A stretch of DNA of 64,000 nt from Hygrophila difformis (taxonomy: Eukaryota; Streptophyta; Magnoliopsida; Lamiales; Acanthaceae): the NCBI GenBank assembly GCA_030278955.1, contig JAOANR010000003.1, forward strand, positions 22,219,050 through 22,283,049, in the 5' to 3' direction. The notes under the pieces were generated by a model, which did no database searches, had not been told where the DNA came from, and saw nothing but the letters and a program-made list of their open reading frames with translations. This document shows, one piece after another, positions 1 through 12,239 of the stretch. Positions within the stretch are counted from its first letter, which is position 1, and the number at the start of each line of letters is the position of its first letter. Both the position numbers and the translations under genes were made by a program.

Positions 1-494
1 TTATGCCGATTCTTCTATTCTTGCTCAGTACCTTGTACTGACCCTTGCTATGTTTTCATGTATAGATAATCCCGGGGAGGACGCAGAGCCTGAGCACGAT
101 GTGGGGTTTGGGGATGAGTGATCTACCTAGAGATGCATTAGCATGTTGTGGACTTATGTGCTTGTCTTGAATAAAATGCTATGACTCTATTACCTTGTCT
201 CGTACTGCTTGTGGTACCGATCGGAACATTATGTTCGGTCTTGTGTGTTACTTAATGTCTCTGACAGGTTGAGATGAGACTGATATGTCGACTGTTATGT
301 CGCATGAATAAGGCTTGTAAGCCGGACGTCTGTTATGATGTGAGGTTTCCTTTCTGGATTTGTATTATGATTCATTGGCTTCCTGTTTACTTGGCTACGT
401 GTTATTGATCTTAAATTGATTGGCCAACAGTTTAAGAGAGGTAACACGGCAGTGACGTCACAGAAATTTGGTTTTAAATTTTTGGGGCGTTACA
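1..494. repeat. LTR end (partial, truncated by window edge)
   Basis: The block ends in ggggcgttaca at 484-494. This is the usual 3' terminus (…GTTACA) of Ty3/gypsy LTRs whose 5' end reads TGTAACGCCCC. No coding frame is present. It is either a solo LTR or the edge of an element that starts outside the window. The family is inferred from the terminus only. Confidence 0.55.
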
Positions 495-3390
495 CTATCA
501 ACCTACTTACATAGTTACATTGCATACTTTATTTGATCGATCTATATTCCTAATATGCATGACTATGCAAATCTAAATCAACTCTATTTCATGATTCGAT
601 AATCCAAAACAATTTGATCGTGTTTCGATATTGTAGTGAAAATAATTCATTGACATTATCTATGTTTTCATCATCTTGTTAAATATTATTAGAACTGATA
701 TATATATATATAATATATATACATTTTTATTTGCAGACATATGTTCCATGATTTAATAATTGATCGTGTCAACAATCTCATTGGTAGAAATTAGTATAAC
801 AATATCTTTAATAATATCTGGATTTGAAGTGGTGCATTTCATATATGTATAAATACTCTCAACAATTGCCGCTATAGGATCTCCCATAGAATTCCTAAAA
901 TTATAACCTGGAAATGTCATTTAATTGTACATCTCCAAGATCAATATCAGATTTACAAATTACCATCACCTACATGAAGAATTCATTGTGCAAATTTAAG
1001 TCATATATAATTTTCATTGTAAATAACATTTCTTGTAGTATCTTGGGTTAATTCATCTTAATTACATATTAATACTTCGAGTCCCCTCTTTCCAGTACAC
1101 GAGATATTGCAGCATATCACTAACATAGGTAAAAATAATTTTTGAAGATAGAGTCCAACATTCTTTAAAAAATGATATTAACTTTTTTTTTAAATAGTCA
1201 TAGTAAAACAAAATGCGAGTGTGACTTTTTTTCTTCTGAAATCGAATGAGAAATTTGATTAATTCAGACACGTTCATAATCATTCTACCAATTAAGAATT
1301 TTCATTCCAAATAATGGGCTTTCTTTTAATGAGAACAGATGTTAAATAATTTTATGGAATAAGTTTTTTGCAGGTAGAACCAAAATGAAAATGTGCAATC
1401 CTACCTCTTGGAAGGAGTATGGTGCTATTCCACTGGATACTACATGCAACATAATATCATTTCTCCCACGAATGGCTAAACATATTATTTTCTAGATAAA
1501 TTATCGATAAATGTCTTGTCAGCTCCACCACGTAAAGAAAAAAAATCAATCATCATCACTATCAACTACATACATTATTTTATTATAAACATTCATCTCC
1601 TCATTAATCAATAAAGGTAATAGTTTAGCATGATCCACCTTCATTTCTTCCTTATTATAATATGCCTCTTCTAGTATCAATAGACTATCTGTTTCAAATG
1701 TTAAAATTTCATTCAGTACCGGTATTCTAGAGAAATTTTTCAAATTTATAGAATTTGCAGCAATTAGCCTTTCAATTTCTAATAAAGGTATATTTATATT
1801 TGTCTTCCGTCAATTGCAAATTTGATAAAATATAGATGAATGAAGTATTTCTTAAAAATAGATTAAAAAAATTAAAATTTCCTTCTCTATTTACTGATGA
1901 ACTATTCGCACCCCAATAACTCTTTATATACCCGATTCTTTTATTTCTAATATACTTTACGAAAATAACTAATTTACTCTAAATCAATTATCCATAGAAT
2001 ATGAATTTTCAGAATTCTCTTAATAATTATAATTTTTGTATTATTTTAAATATAATAAAATATAAATAAGATTTATACTATTTAGGAGTATATATTTATA
2101 TACAATTAGAATGATATAATTATAAAATATATTTTTTAACGATTAACAAATATATAATTGTATATTACTTTCAGTAAATATATAATTGTATACTTTCTCC
2201 GTCTCAGTTTAATTGTTATGTAACTATTTGGTACTATTAACTGTTTAAATTTGATTCGAATTTTTATCATAATTATGTAAGAAAGAAATATAGTCAAGTG
2301 AGATCTTGTTAGATTCGTCTAATCATGTAGTTTTAGAATATCAAATTTTTATAATTTTTTTATCGAACACAATTTAAATTATTAACCGTTAAAAATATGT
2401 ATCGGTATACGTATCAAGTGGGTTCGTAACAATTATAATGAGACGGATGTAGTATTACTTTTAGGAGAAGTGACATAATTTTGTAAAAACATGGCCTATA
2501 TATACATTAATTAATATATACAAATCTTTTCCAAACATTCATTAATGTATCTTTTAATGATATAAATACTATTTATACATTGCGAATTCCATATAAATTT
2601 GAAACTTCAAATCTTTAAAAACTGAAAATTGTGGGAACTTCATATAAGTTGGAAATTAAATATCTTTTAAAAACTAAAAATTGGATTTCATATACACATT
2701 AATATATCTTTAATATAAATAAATAAATATGTGCAATGTATATTTTGATTACATCATTTACCACACCAAAAAAATATATCAAAAAACTAAAACCTATACA
2801 AAATTACCGACATTACAATATGATCACCATTTTGAAATATAAACACAACATAATTCTTAGTTGGCATTGCAGAACCCCGTCCTAATAGTACTATGGTGCA
2901 AAAACTGAAAATGCATATTCATGTCATAATAATCCGATGGTATAAAAACTCAAAATCTATAAATAAATAATAAATGCAGCAATAAAATCTAAAATAAATA
3001 AAATATAAAATACAAAATAATAAAATCTAAAATAGATACAATAAAAAATGCAAAATAATAAAATCCAAAATAAATAAAATCTAAAATTAGTAAATTTAAA
3101 ATTGCAAAATATAATATAGATAAAATTAGTAAATTTTTGGTGAATTTCAAATCTTTCGTATATATCTTTCAAATCTTTCAAATATATTTAAAAGTGAATA
3201 TTGTGGGAATTACATATAAATTGAAAATACCATATATTTCAAAAACTGAAAATTTATAATGAATAAATAAATAAATGCAAAAATATAAAAATAATTAATT
3301 AAAATACAAAAATCTATAAAAATTAGAAATTTGAAATGGAAACACGCCATTAAATTTAGGATGAGTTGTTCACTAATGCTTTGCTTTAAT
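495..3390. other. AT-rich intergenic DNA
   Basis: No supported gene. The sequence is strongly AT-rich, with short tandem-like runs of the type aaataaaatctaaaa around 2960-3120 and a TA-rich tract near 700-720. A minus-strand 65-codon frame at 1546-1743 encodes an acidic peptide that I do not recognise and treat as chance or debris. One Stowaway-like MITE lies at 2193-2452. Confidence 0.6.
2193..2452. mobile_element. Stowaway-like MITE
   Basis: The 260-bp element starts ctttctccgtctca and ends tgagacggatgtag, which are imperfect inverted repeats. It is flanked by TA on both sides (2191-2192, 2453-2454), the target duplication of Tc1/mariner-Stowaway elements. The interior shares phrases (agtcaagtgagatcttgtt, gttattaa) with other copies in this window at 18024, 24147, 43265, 43316 and 43974. 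Confidence 0.75.
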
Positions 3391-3479
3391 ATATATATAT
3401 AGATTCTTTCTCAAAGAGACCCCAAATAGAAGTACTTCTATAATGGAATCCGCATGACAAGGATGGACAGAAATCCGCC

Positions 3480-4731
3480 CGGCTTGTACAATAACCGTGT
3501 CGATAAATTCCCTTCTACATCCCTTAAATTCACTACCCATCGCCCATCGCCTCAGCCGCCGCCGTCTGGCTTTCCCTCCCCAGCGGACATCGCCGTCTTT
3601 GATGCCCATCGTCTCTGCCCTCGACCCTTCGCATCTCGGTCAACCCTCTGAAACGCTTTCTTCCCTTGCCCAGCCAACCGCCGCTGCCGCTTGCGGCATC
3701 TCGCTTCGCTGATTACATATTCACTCCAGGTATCCTAAAATTGACGATTTCTTTCACAAATTGAAACAATCAAAGCAAAATTAAGAGTGTTTTATGCTTA
3801 TTTTTGGGAACCCTAGAACACCTGTCATTTACTGGTCTGAGTATGTTTTATTTTTGGGTAATACTACTGAGATGCAGATGTCTTAAACTAGGGTTTATTG
3901 GCCTAGAAAAAGTTACATGCCTACGCTTCCAGTTGCTCATACTTTATATCATGTGCGCAAGTGTAAACAGACCTTGTTGGGGAACATAAATGTAACAGGA
4001 TCAAGCGCAATCTTACTTTTTTACAACCCATGCTTTCTTTCCCTGAGATTGGTGTACTTTTGATAATAGTCTCACAACGGAGGCAGGTAGTGATGTTCGT
4101 GTATCATTTGAAGCAAGCTAAAACTTTTATGTTTGTTAGCAAGCTCTCTTTTTTGGAATTTGGATGCCAACTCGTGCTTAAGGTTTCCTTGAATTAGAAT
4201 CGAGAACTATTTGGCTTGTACATTGGGGAATTATGTTTACGGTAAAAATGCAATATACTCCTATTAGAAAGTCTCCCACGTGTCTAAGCTTTCTAGGAAA
4301 TCAAAAAATTTAACACGGGAATGGAACTTGACTCAAGTGGTCATGTTCCCTCCTTCTAACAATAGGTTGGGGGTTCAATTTCCACCCGGCCCCTATCCCT
4401 CTCCTTTATCCCCCTTGTAGTTTGTGTGGCTTGTGCTCCCACACACCTTTACGGCCGACACATAGGTGTCAATGTTTACCAAAATTTTTTTTTAGAAAAT
4501 AACACAAAATCCAGACAGGGTAAAGATATCCAGAGTGATTTGTATTGAAGATCTTGTAGGCAGTAGCATCTTGTGCCTAAGATACATATAAAAATCAAAT
4601 TTTTTCCCCCACACAAAATAGCTTAGTTTAAAGTCAGTTGTCCAGATCAATTTGTACTGTAGGTATATTAGCACATTGCTTTTCAACCTAGATTTTAATT
4701 CATATAATTTATTGTTTATTGCAGAAGAATC
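3480..4731 (+). other. BUD31 5' leader: UTR exon plus UTR intron
   Basis: A GC- and pyrimidine-rich stretch at about 3480-3729, unlike its AT-rich surroundings, ends in ccag|gtatcc, a good donor at 3730. The matching acceptor is attgcag at 4718-4724, seven bases before the BUD31 start codon. A leader exon followed by a 995-bp UTR intron is therefore likely. The intron carries a SINE-like repeat. The transcription start is not determined; frames inside the leader look like chance. Confidence 0.55.
4319..4493 (+). mobile_element. tRNA-derived SINE-like repeat, copy 1
   Basis: It contains an A-box-like gactcaagtggt, then a B-box-like gggttcaatttcc about 40 bp later, then a pyrimidine-rich body, the phrase acacataggtgtcaatg and a T-rich end. 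The same body recurs at 6610-6815 and 26355-26530, and its 3' phrase also appears near 24545-24575 and, inverted, at 27903-27960. It lies in the BUD31 leader intron. Box spacing fits a pol III promoter; borders are approximate. Confidence 0.55.
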
Positions 4732-5486
4732 ATGCCTAAGGTGAGAACAAACCGGGTTAAGTATCCTGAAGGGTGGGAGTTGATTGAACCTACTCTACTT
4801 GAACTCCAGGCAAAGATGAGAGAAGGTTTAGAGTGGTTTTCTATTATCACATTTTTGACGTGTTTTTAACACCCTATTCACACAAACTTTTATATTATTG
4901 TTTTGATTCTTATTTCTTTTTGCAGCTGAGAATGATCCACATGATGGTAAACGAAAATGTGAGGCACTGTGGCCTATTTTCAAAATAGCACATCAGAGGA
5001 GTCGATACATCTTCGACCTTTACCATAAGAGGAAGGAAATTTCGAAGGAATTATTTGAGTTTTGCTTGGATCAGGGATATGCTGATCGCAGTTTAATTGC
5101 AAAGTGGAAGAAGGTTTGTCTGATGTACTGAAGTTATCTTTCTCAATACAAAATATGAATTGTGTCACTAGCATTTTGATGTCTCAGCATTTTCTCAATT
5201 ATAGTCATGCCTTCAAATTGCTTCTTTCTTTGTACTGAATTTTTATATTGTATGCGTCACATACATTTTACGTTCATTTTATTAGCAAAAATAAAATGCA
5301 GAGTCCTGACAATTAGTACTTGTGTTGCAGCCTGGATATGAGAGGCTTTGTTGCTTAAGGTGCATGCAGCCACGCGACCATAACTTCCAGACAACATGTG
5401 TGTGCCGAGTGCCAAAGCATCTGCGTGAGGAGAAGGTTATAGAGTGCGTGCATTGTGGCTGTGGGGGCTGTGCTAGTGGGGATTAA
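4732..5486 (+). CDS. BUD31: BUD31 homologue (G10 protein), spliceosome component
   Basis: Three coding exons join in frame: 4732-4825, 4926-5113 and 5331-5486, all with GT-AG borders. They give 145 residues, the usual length of the family. The N-terminus reads [16 protein letters not shown], a conserved BUD31 signature. The C-terminal third is Cys-rich ([28 protein letters not shown]), matching the zinc-binding clusters of G10 proteins. BUD31 joins the activated spliceosome in the nucleus with the NTC-related proteins and is one of the most conserved splicing factors. No defect is visible, so it should be functional. The ATG follows a UTR intron acceptor by seven bases, and no in-frame ATG precedes it in that exon. 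The other splicing factor of this island, SLU7, lies about 7 kb downstream on the opposite strand. Confidence 0.95.
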
Positions 5487-5776
5487 ACAATGCCTGTACC
5501 ACACTCTTAAACTGGTGAAATCAAACAGTCCTGTTTCTGTGCAATTGCATGCGAGAACTGGTATGCAGCTCAACTTCATGTTTAGCAAGGGTATATGGTG
5601 TTTGTATCTGGTATCTTCTATGCAGGCTATTGTGTTTGTGAACTTGGGGGTCTTTTAATATTCGCCTTCTTTCTTACATTATCCATCCACAATGCATCGT
5701 GCACTGCTTGTTACTGTCGATTAAGATGAAATTGACACGGATTGTGTGTAATCTCTCCATGTTATGATATATTCTT

Positions 5777-5778
<2 letters not shown>

Positions 5779-5808
<30 letters not shown>
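5779..5808. repeat. (TC)n microsatellite
   Basis: An uninterrupted TC dinucleotide run of 15 units lies downstream of BUD31. Confidence 0.95.
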
Positions 5809-5811
<3 letters not shown>

Positions 5812-6609
5812 ATATTGCAATTGTGTTGCTGCTTTTTAATAAACATGTACTTATTAGTTATTACAGTACAAATTAGGGACATAGAAGATTCGACTGTGAA
5901 TGTTTCATTTTAATGACAGAATGCAACATGGGGAATTATTTGATACTCTAATGTTTCTACTCTTGTTATTTTTTAGTCGGTACAAAATGGGGAGAATATG
6001 AGTTTCATCTGTTTTTGAGTTTGGTTAGAGGTGCCAACCAAATGCCTAAAAATACTCTCGAGTTGGGAAAATAACACACAAAATTTAACCTCAAGAGATC
6101 TTTTCTTTTACATTTGCAGCTCTGAACTTGCTTGATTCCATTGACTTTGTCACAAATGCTACACAAATCTCAATCCATCACAGTCATTTCAGTTGCAGCA
6201 TATTCATGATTTTGGTTTTTGGGTATTCCACATAATAATGATATGTTCAGGAGAAGGGGTTGTTGGCAACCTCAAAGATGACACAATCTGCACCACTCCT
6301 ATTTATGTATTGGAACTCAATTTCAGTTATGTTTTTAAATGTTGTTTGGCTTGCAAAGTTTATGAAGTTTTTTCCTTGTTCTTTGTTAATTGTAATTCCA
6401 AGTTGGATATCTTCGTTCTTTTCACTGGCCACCAAATCACAATTGATTGTTTTATTTAGTAGTCTGTAATATAAATGTTGTAATATTCATTCTTAAAATG
6501 CAGATTCATGAAGTACATTTGTGTACCATAATTAATTCAAGGCTTATTAAAATGCAGATTCAGTATGTAATTCAAGGCTTATTATACCCAAGTATTGTCA
6601 GTATCAACA

Positions 6610-6815
6610 ATTCAACATATCTTGGGGTTGGTCAAGTCTACCAAATCCAAACATATAGGTTGGGTTCGAATTTCCACCCCGCGCCTCTTATCCATTCCCT
6701 TTGTTCCCTTTATAATTTGTTTGCGCCTCTTATCCCTTCCCTTTGTTCCCTTTATAATTTGTTTGTGTGACATGAGCTCCCACCACTCATTTTCCAAACT
6801 TTTAATGACTCCTAA
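6610..6815 (+). mobile_element. SINE-like repeat, copy 2, with internal duplication
   Basis: An A-box-like ttggtcaagtc is followed by a B-box-like gggttcgaatttcc and the pyrimidine-rich body seen at 4319 and 26355. The segment gcgcctcttatcc…ttataatttgttt occurs twice in tandem (about 6680-6720 and 6724-6764). Borders are approximate. Confidence 0.5.
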
Positions 6816-7221
6816 AACAAAAAAACAATTCAACATCTCTTCTCTCAGAGGGTGCATAATTAGATCTTATTCTTGATCTTTCAACATCTAAATACCCGCC
6901 CAAGCAATCCAAATCAACTTAATACTATCAACCTAATTTGATAAAATTTAATTTTCAAAATTTAAAAAATTAAAAAAAAAGTACGGCGTGATGACCCCCA
7001 TTCAATTTCCACCCAATTTAATTATTCAATCCAAACCCTAAAAATTTTGCCTATATTAATAAAAAATTGATTTTTTTTAATAAAAAAGGAAATTATGTTT
7101 GCCTTGATAAATCCATGTAATTTTTCCACACAAAATCGAATGCAGTGGGAACAGTTCGTAAACCCATTATTCTTTTATTTTGTAGTGGCTTTAAATTCTA
7201 TTTTATCTTCTATTAAGGATA

Positions 7222-7612
7222 TTCGCAGTTAGAATAGGTCAGGCTTGGCTTTGAACAGCCTATACCTATTTTACTTTTGTAATGCCTGAGTCTGACATAT
7301 AACTTTTTATAGGCCTAGTTTATAGGCTCAGGCCTAACCTTTTTGTTTAAATATACTAGAGTTTAAGCCTTAGTTTTATTTAAGCTCAATTAATTATTAA
7401 ATAAATAAATAAAAATATTATTAAAATTAATAAATTATAAAAAAATTATATAAAAACCTTAAAGAGGCCCGTCTAGTAAGCTAAACGCCTTTTAAAGAGG
7501 CCCGTCCTAGCCCTATATAAATAAATAGGCCTTTAAAATTCTCCGGGTCTGACTATTTTATAAAAAGACAAAATAGTAGGCCTGCCGGATGACCAAACCC
7601 ATTCCCACCTCT
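7222..7612. repeat. Dispersed repeat, possibly hAT-type
   Basis: It starts near agaataggtcaggc and ends near cccattcccacctct. The interior repeats the words taggcc and aggcct and ends gcctgccggatgacc. A relative occupies 43200-44345 and starts tagggatgagaataggtca. No coding capacity. The superfamily is a guess from the terminal words. Confidence 0.4.
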
Positions 7613-7633
7613 ATTGCAGTGATTAATCCCTTA

Positions 7634-8192
7634 GACCAACTCCAATGCGACGCCATTTTTGGCGTCTGCTGCTAAAAATAATGGAGCGGTAGCTCCAATG
7701 CTACCGGCAAGATTGCGGCCGGTACCGCAAAATATTGCGGTATTGAACAGTGTCCCGCAATTAAAAGCGGGCACTGTTCACGACGGTATACTATTTTTTT
7801 TTTTCTTTTTTTTAATCTTTTATTTTTTCTTTAATTTGTTTCAAGATAAGTTCTTTTATTCTTTTTGCTTTTTCTATTTGTTTACTTTTTTGCTTTTAAT
7901 TACATTTTATCTCTTATTATTTTTCCTTTTGTTTTAGTTTCAGATTTTAATTTTTAAAATTTTAAATTAAATAATTTTAAAAATAAAATTAAATATTATA
8001 TATAAAAAATATGTATTAAAATCAATTGATAGATAAAATATAATATAAATAGTAATGGAATCAATATGGAATATTCTATTGCGGAGGGAAATGTAGAGTT
8101 GTGGGTTGGAGAGAAATAGTGGAAAACTGTAAATTTAACTGTAAAATAGAGATAGTGTAACCGTAAAATAGAGTCTAGGGTTGGAGATGGCC
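7634..8192. mobile_element. Tourist/PIF-Harbinger-like MITE
   Basis: The left end reads gaccaactccaa and the right end, inverted, ggccatctccaa. TTA flanks both sides (7631-7633 and 8193-8195), the target duplication typical of PIF/Harbinger. The 559-bp interior is non-coding, with a GC-rich left part (tgcggccggtaccgc) and a long T-rich and AT-rich right part. Confidence 0.7.
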
Positions 8193-8195
8193 TTA

Positions 8196-8791
8196 GCTTA
8201 GATAGCCACGTGAAGGGTTGATTTTAATTGATTTTATGAGAATAAATTTATTAGAAGAATTTCGAATGGTCTAAAATAAGAGTGTTGTGGTTGTGGAGGG
8301 AAATCATTTGGGTGTTGGCGGCTGGCACATTCAAAAGTGATGGGTATTTGTATATGAAATGATGTGTGAGTATAAAAAAGTGATGGATGAAGATTATGAA
8401 CCAAAAACTAATAAAAAAAACAAACTACCGTCTATACATCACTTTTCAAAAGGCTACATATTATTTTTAGCGTTGTCTGCACCTGCTGAAAATTATTATG
8501 TCATTACAGAAACTGGATTGGTTGTGGAGGTGTTTTCCTTTTGTATGCAAGATTTGTGTGATGTTTGTTGTCTGCCGCAGCCCGCAGTGCCGCGGATTAA
8601 TGACCTTTTTTGTTTTTGTTTTTAAACAACTCCGTATCTTTTTAAACTCTAAATGATTGAACAACTCCGTATCTTTTTAAACAATGACCTTTTTTGTTTT
8701 TGTTTTTTTTACCCCTGCAATTAATCATACTTTACCGCTAAACTGGACTGAAAACCCTCTGTATGACCATAAACCCTAACCCCGTCCCGAT
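8196..8791. other. Intergenic DNA between two MITEs
   Basis: No supported gene. An imperfect local duplication lies at about 8601-8705, where the words aatgaccttttttgtttttg and aacaactccgtatctttt each occur twice. A plus-strand 88-codon frame at 8359-8625 has no recognisable domain. Confidence 0.5.
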
Positions 8792-9243
8792 TAGGGATGA
8801 CAATGGGTCCGGATCAGAACCGATAACCGAGAAAGACCCGAGCTTGAGTCGGTCTTGGGTTTTACAAAAATGGACCCATAACTGATGTCTTTACAAATAA
8901 AAAAATAGGAGTAAGCTGTGATACGTTCACTAAAAAAAAAATCCTTTGACAAATAACTAATTGATTTCTTTTCTTTCAGTTATTCTTTTCCACGTCTTGG
9001 TCTTTTTGAATAACCAAACGAATTTCCAATGTGTAAAAAATCCTTTGACAAATAATTAATTGATTTCTTTTCTTTCAGTTATTCTTTTCCAGGTCTTGAA
9101 AGACCAAACGAATTTCCAATGTGTAAAAAAAAATACCAATGACAATAGATTCGAATCAGATCAGAAATCGAACCGAACCCAAATCCTGGGTCGGATCTTG
9201 GTCTGGGCGGAACCACCTGCACCCCGACCAATTCTCATCCCTA
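8792..9243. mobile_element. hAT-like MITE upstream of MAM33
   Basis: The left end tagggatgacaatgggtc matches the inverted right end tagggatgagaattggtc. Flanking 8-mers gtcccgat (8784-8791) and ttcccgat (9244-9251) agree at 7 of 8 bases, as expected for a hAT target duplication. The interior is non-coding and holds a tandem duplication (8941-9129). Its right end is only 62 bp before the MAM33 start codon, so it probably supplies promoter or leader sequence. Confidence 0.75.
8941..9129. repeat. Tandem duplication inside the hAT-like MITE
   Basis: Two copies, 8941-9039 and 9040-9129, share atcctttgacaaataa, ttctttcagttattctttt and aaacgaatttccaatgtg. They differ by a few substitutions and a short indel. 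Confidence 0.85.
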
Positions 9244-9305
9244 TTCCCGATCAGTATTTTTCTGTGCAGGGAACATTTCCTCATTTACTGCCCCAATTCC
9301 ACCAT

Positions 9306-10633
9306 ATGGCTAGTCGTTTGCTCCGAGGATTGCCGACGGCAGCCAGGCATCTGCTTTTGCAGCAACAATCGCGACCCCTCAATGCTTTCTTCAAATCTTC
9401 CACAAGAAATTACGTTTCCGAAATGCGGAAATCGGCGATCGAGAGCAACATTCTCCGGCTTCTCCGGGATGAAGTTGACTTCAGGATGGACCGCGCGCCT
9501 CTATCTGAGGTATCCCTTGCGTTTAATTTTTGTTGTTGATTTTCATTTTCTCTGTGTTTCTTTTGCCTATCTTTTATGTTGGCATTATTGCTATGTGGTT
9601 ATTCATTGGAGCCGTCGATTAAGTAATTGGTATGGGCATCAGTAACTTTGAGATTTCTTAGTGTTTGAAGTGCGTGCATTGTGGAAATAAGATTAATTTT
9701 GAGAAATCAAGTTGAAGGCTTTTGAAATCGGAATTTATCTTCATTCTTGGGGCAAAATGTGTAGCTCGGTTGGCTTAATTTGGTCTTTGTTGAACCCTGT
9801 GAGGAAATGTTATATATATGTGAAGTTGACGAAGAGTTGTCTCTAACTGTTACGGTAGAATTTCTTCTTCAAATTCCACATTTTATTTAATGTTAATGAG
9901 CCATTTATATAAGGCGGCTAATGGAGCAGTTCTTTGCACTCTTGTTGTGCTTCTGTAAATTTTCATCTTAAGGGAATCTAATTGCCTTACTTGAAAAAGG
10001 ATTTAATATGGATACAAGTACATGTGCATCCATACAGCCTGATAGAGAATTCAATTCATTCGTGGTTGAGGAGCACCCCGGCGAGCAATGGATTCACTTG
10101 AAGAAGAAATTTGGTGATGACGAAGAGATCAAAATTGATGTAACTATGTTTGATGGATCTGTTCCTGTTCGACAAGATAATTATCACACCCCAGTGGTTG
10201 TGAAGCTTCATATGACTTTGACCATTGATATCACCAAGGGAGCTAGCAGTCCTATACTCGGGATTGTATGCTCTGCATGGCCAGAAAGTCTTGTAATTCA
10301 TAATATATATGTACGTAAGGAAGAACGCATGAAAAGGCCACCTTACATGGGCCTGAAATTCAAGTATGTTCCTCATTCCTTCGATCTAATTACATTAAAG
10401 TTTACAGTGATAACATTTCTATTTCTCTATCTCTCTCTCTCTCTTTTTTTTCTGTTTTTTTTCATTGCAGAGAAATGTCTGACGAACTGCAAGATGCTCT
10501 GTATGCCTTCTTAGATGTAAGGGGCATAAACGATAAGCTATGTGAATTTTTGCATCCATTTATGTGGAAGAAAGATAAAGCTGAGTACCTACGCTGGATG
10601 GAAAAACTCAACTCTTTTATTCAGAAGAAATAG
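9306..10633 (+). CDS. Mitochondrial glycoprotein family protein (MAM33/p32)
   Basis: Three exons join in frame: 9306-9509, 10038-10363 and 10471-10633, giving 230 residues. The first about 40 residues are rich in Arg, Leu, Ser and Ala and almost free of acidic residues (MASRLLRGLPTAARHLLLQQ), a typical mitochondrial presequence. The rest matches the MAM33/p32 (gC1qBP) family: an acidic segment in exon 2 (EEHPGEQW, FGDDEEIKIDVTMFDG), the central strand pattern, and a C-terminal helix with DELQDALYAFLDVRGI and AEYLRWMEKLNSFIQ. Members are acidic doughnut-shaped trimers of the mitochondrial matrix, linked to oxidative phosphorylation and ribosome or RNA functions. The first ATG that gives a presequence was taken as the start. 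It lies 63 bp downstream of a hAT-like MITE. No defect seen. Several paralogues exist in plants, so no symbol is assigned. Confidence 0.93.
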
Positions 10634-12239
10634 GGAAATCTTTTCAGGTAAAATGGTTCTCATATCGTGCCAGATTTGTCAATGCCATTGCATTCTTTAT
10701 TCTTTAAACACATCCCATTGGTGGAATTAGCTTCATGTTCGAAAGGATCAATTCTAAGCCTGAGTGGAACCTATACAAATCTAGGCTGTATATGCAAACA
10801 ATGCTATAAAAAATTGTCTGAGTTTCATAGTTTAGGCTGTGCATCGACTATATTTGCACCTTCTTTGTTCATTTCTTGGGCCTTAGCATCATATCAGTAA
10901 TATCGGTATTGTGCTTGTAACTTACCAAGTTTTCGGGTCTTCAAATCAGAATAATGAACTGTGCTAAAATCAGCCTTCATCCTACTTTCATCCTACTTCC
11001 TTAACTAGTTCCTAATTTTTTTATATTTATACCTTATTATGCCAGTTTATACAAGAGTGAACATTGAAATGATTCCACACTCAATGGACAAACGAAGAAG
11101 AGAATGGAAAGATTTCATCAAATCAAACAGAATTTTGTTTTATTGAATTCCGTAATTCCACACTCTCGTGAGGCCATGACAGAGGGGCGAAGTTCCAATC
11201 TGAATTCAGAAATAGACATGCAGTCATCCACAAGGAGAAGCTTACAAAGCCCAGTTTCTCTTGCTCGTTTCAATTTTATAAACTAATAAAGAACGACAAA
11301 GATTAGGGTTTCTAATTGGTGCAGGTGCTGTAGCAGCAGCAGGGAATTGTAGCTATGTAATGTATAGTAGTATGTTACATTTGCTACATTATAGTAACAA
11401 ATTTATGTTTTGTGGGAAGCTTCAGAATAGTCCATTTTATGCTTTTCAATTGATTAATGATGTTTTCAAGGTCTTGGCTTAGTCCCGAAAGGCTGATCCA
11501 CCACCAAACCAGCAATCATTACTTGTCAAGAAGGGGCAGTATTGGTGGTCGGTCGTCAGTCAGCTGTATATAAAACTGAAATGATTGTAACCTGGTTACA
11601 AAGATCAGGTTTTCACTTTCCCCAAGTCCCTAATAAGTTAGGGGTGTTCCGTTGATAGTTGCTGTAAGGCCTCTTCGGCATGAGGATTATAACGTGCATA
11701 TATTTTCTAACACCAACGAGGTGGGTTAATAAAATTGAAAGATATTACTGTTGTACAACTTTAAATTGCAAGATATTATTGTACAACTTTTCGAGATCTT
11801 TCAGGTTTCCGCAGATAATGTAAACGTAACAAGAGGTAGGAATTTTTCACACGAGAATGCAGTGATGGTTGCTTACCGACAAAATTCTCTTTTGTGTAGT
11901 CTATATTTTTACTAGATTTTTCTTGATTTTCTACAACACTGGACTTTTAATTCCATGGCGCAGTGACATCTTTGTTGTAGTAGCTGTTCTCTTGTCATTG
12001 TATGGCAGAAAAAAATACAGATTTGCATTTACATTCAAACTTACTGTTCACACACCAACTCAAGAAGTAACCATATATAACTAAAATCACAAGGCAAGTG
12101 ATGTTATTACAAACGAATACTCCTGCATTATGATTCACATTCAAACTACTGTTCACACACCAACTCAAGAAGTAATCATATAACTAAAATCACAAGGCAA
12201 AGTGATGTTATTAGAAACGCATGTATTATGATTCATGCT
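10634..12239. other. Convergent intergenic region between MAM33 and SLU7
   Basis: It holds the 3' ends of two convergent genes. A tandem duplication lies at 12031-12236. A plus-strand frame around 11310-11480 is Ala/Gly-rich at first, but has no supported start, splice context or known domain, so it is not called. Nothing else stands out. Confidence 0.5.
12031..12236. repeat. About 106-bp tandem duplication at the SLU7 3' end
   Basis: Copies start at 12031 and 12137. Both contain ctgttcacacaccaactc, taactaaaatcacaaggc and gtgatgttatta. The second copy abuts the SLU7 stop codon at 12240, so the SLU7 3'UTR is largely this duplication. Confidence 0.85.

Larger units (their letters stand above)
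5487..7221. other. BUD31 3' flank and intergenic DNA
   Basis: It holds the probable BUD31 3'UTR, a (TC)n tract at 5779-5808, and AT-rich DNA with a SINE-like repeat at 6610-6815. Short overlapping frames at 6193-6470 have no recognisable domain. No gene supported. Confidence 0.6.

Noticed and set aside
1546..1743. Acidic 65-codon minus-strand frame
   Set aside because: No family recognised, no splice partners, and in AT-rich intergenic DNA.
11104..11480. A possible small gene between MAM33 and SLU7
   Set aside because: The frames are short, have no domain and lie where two 3'UTRs are expected.
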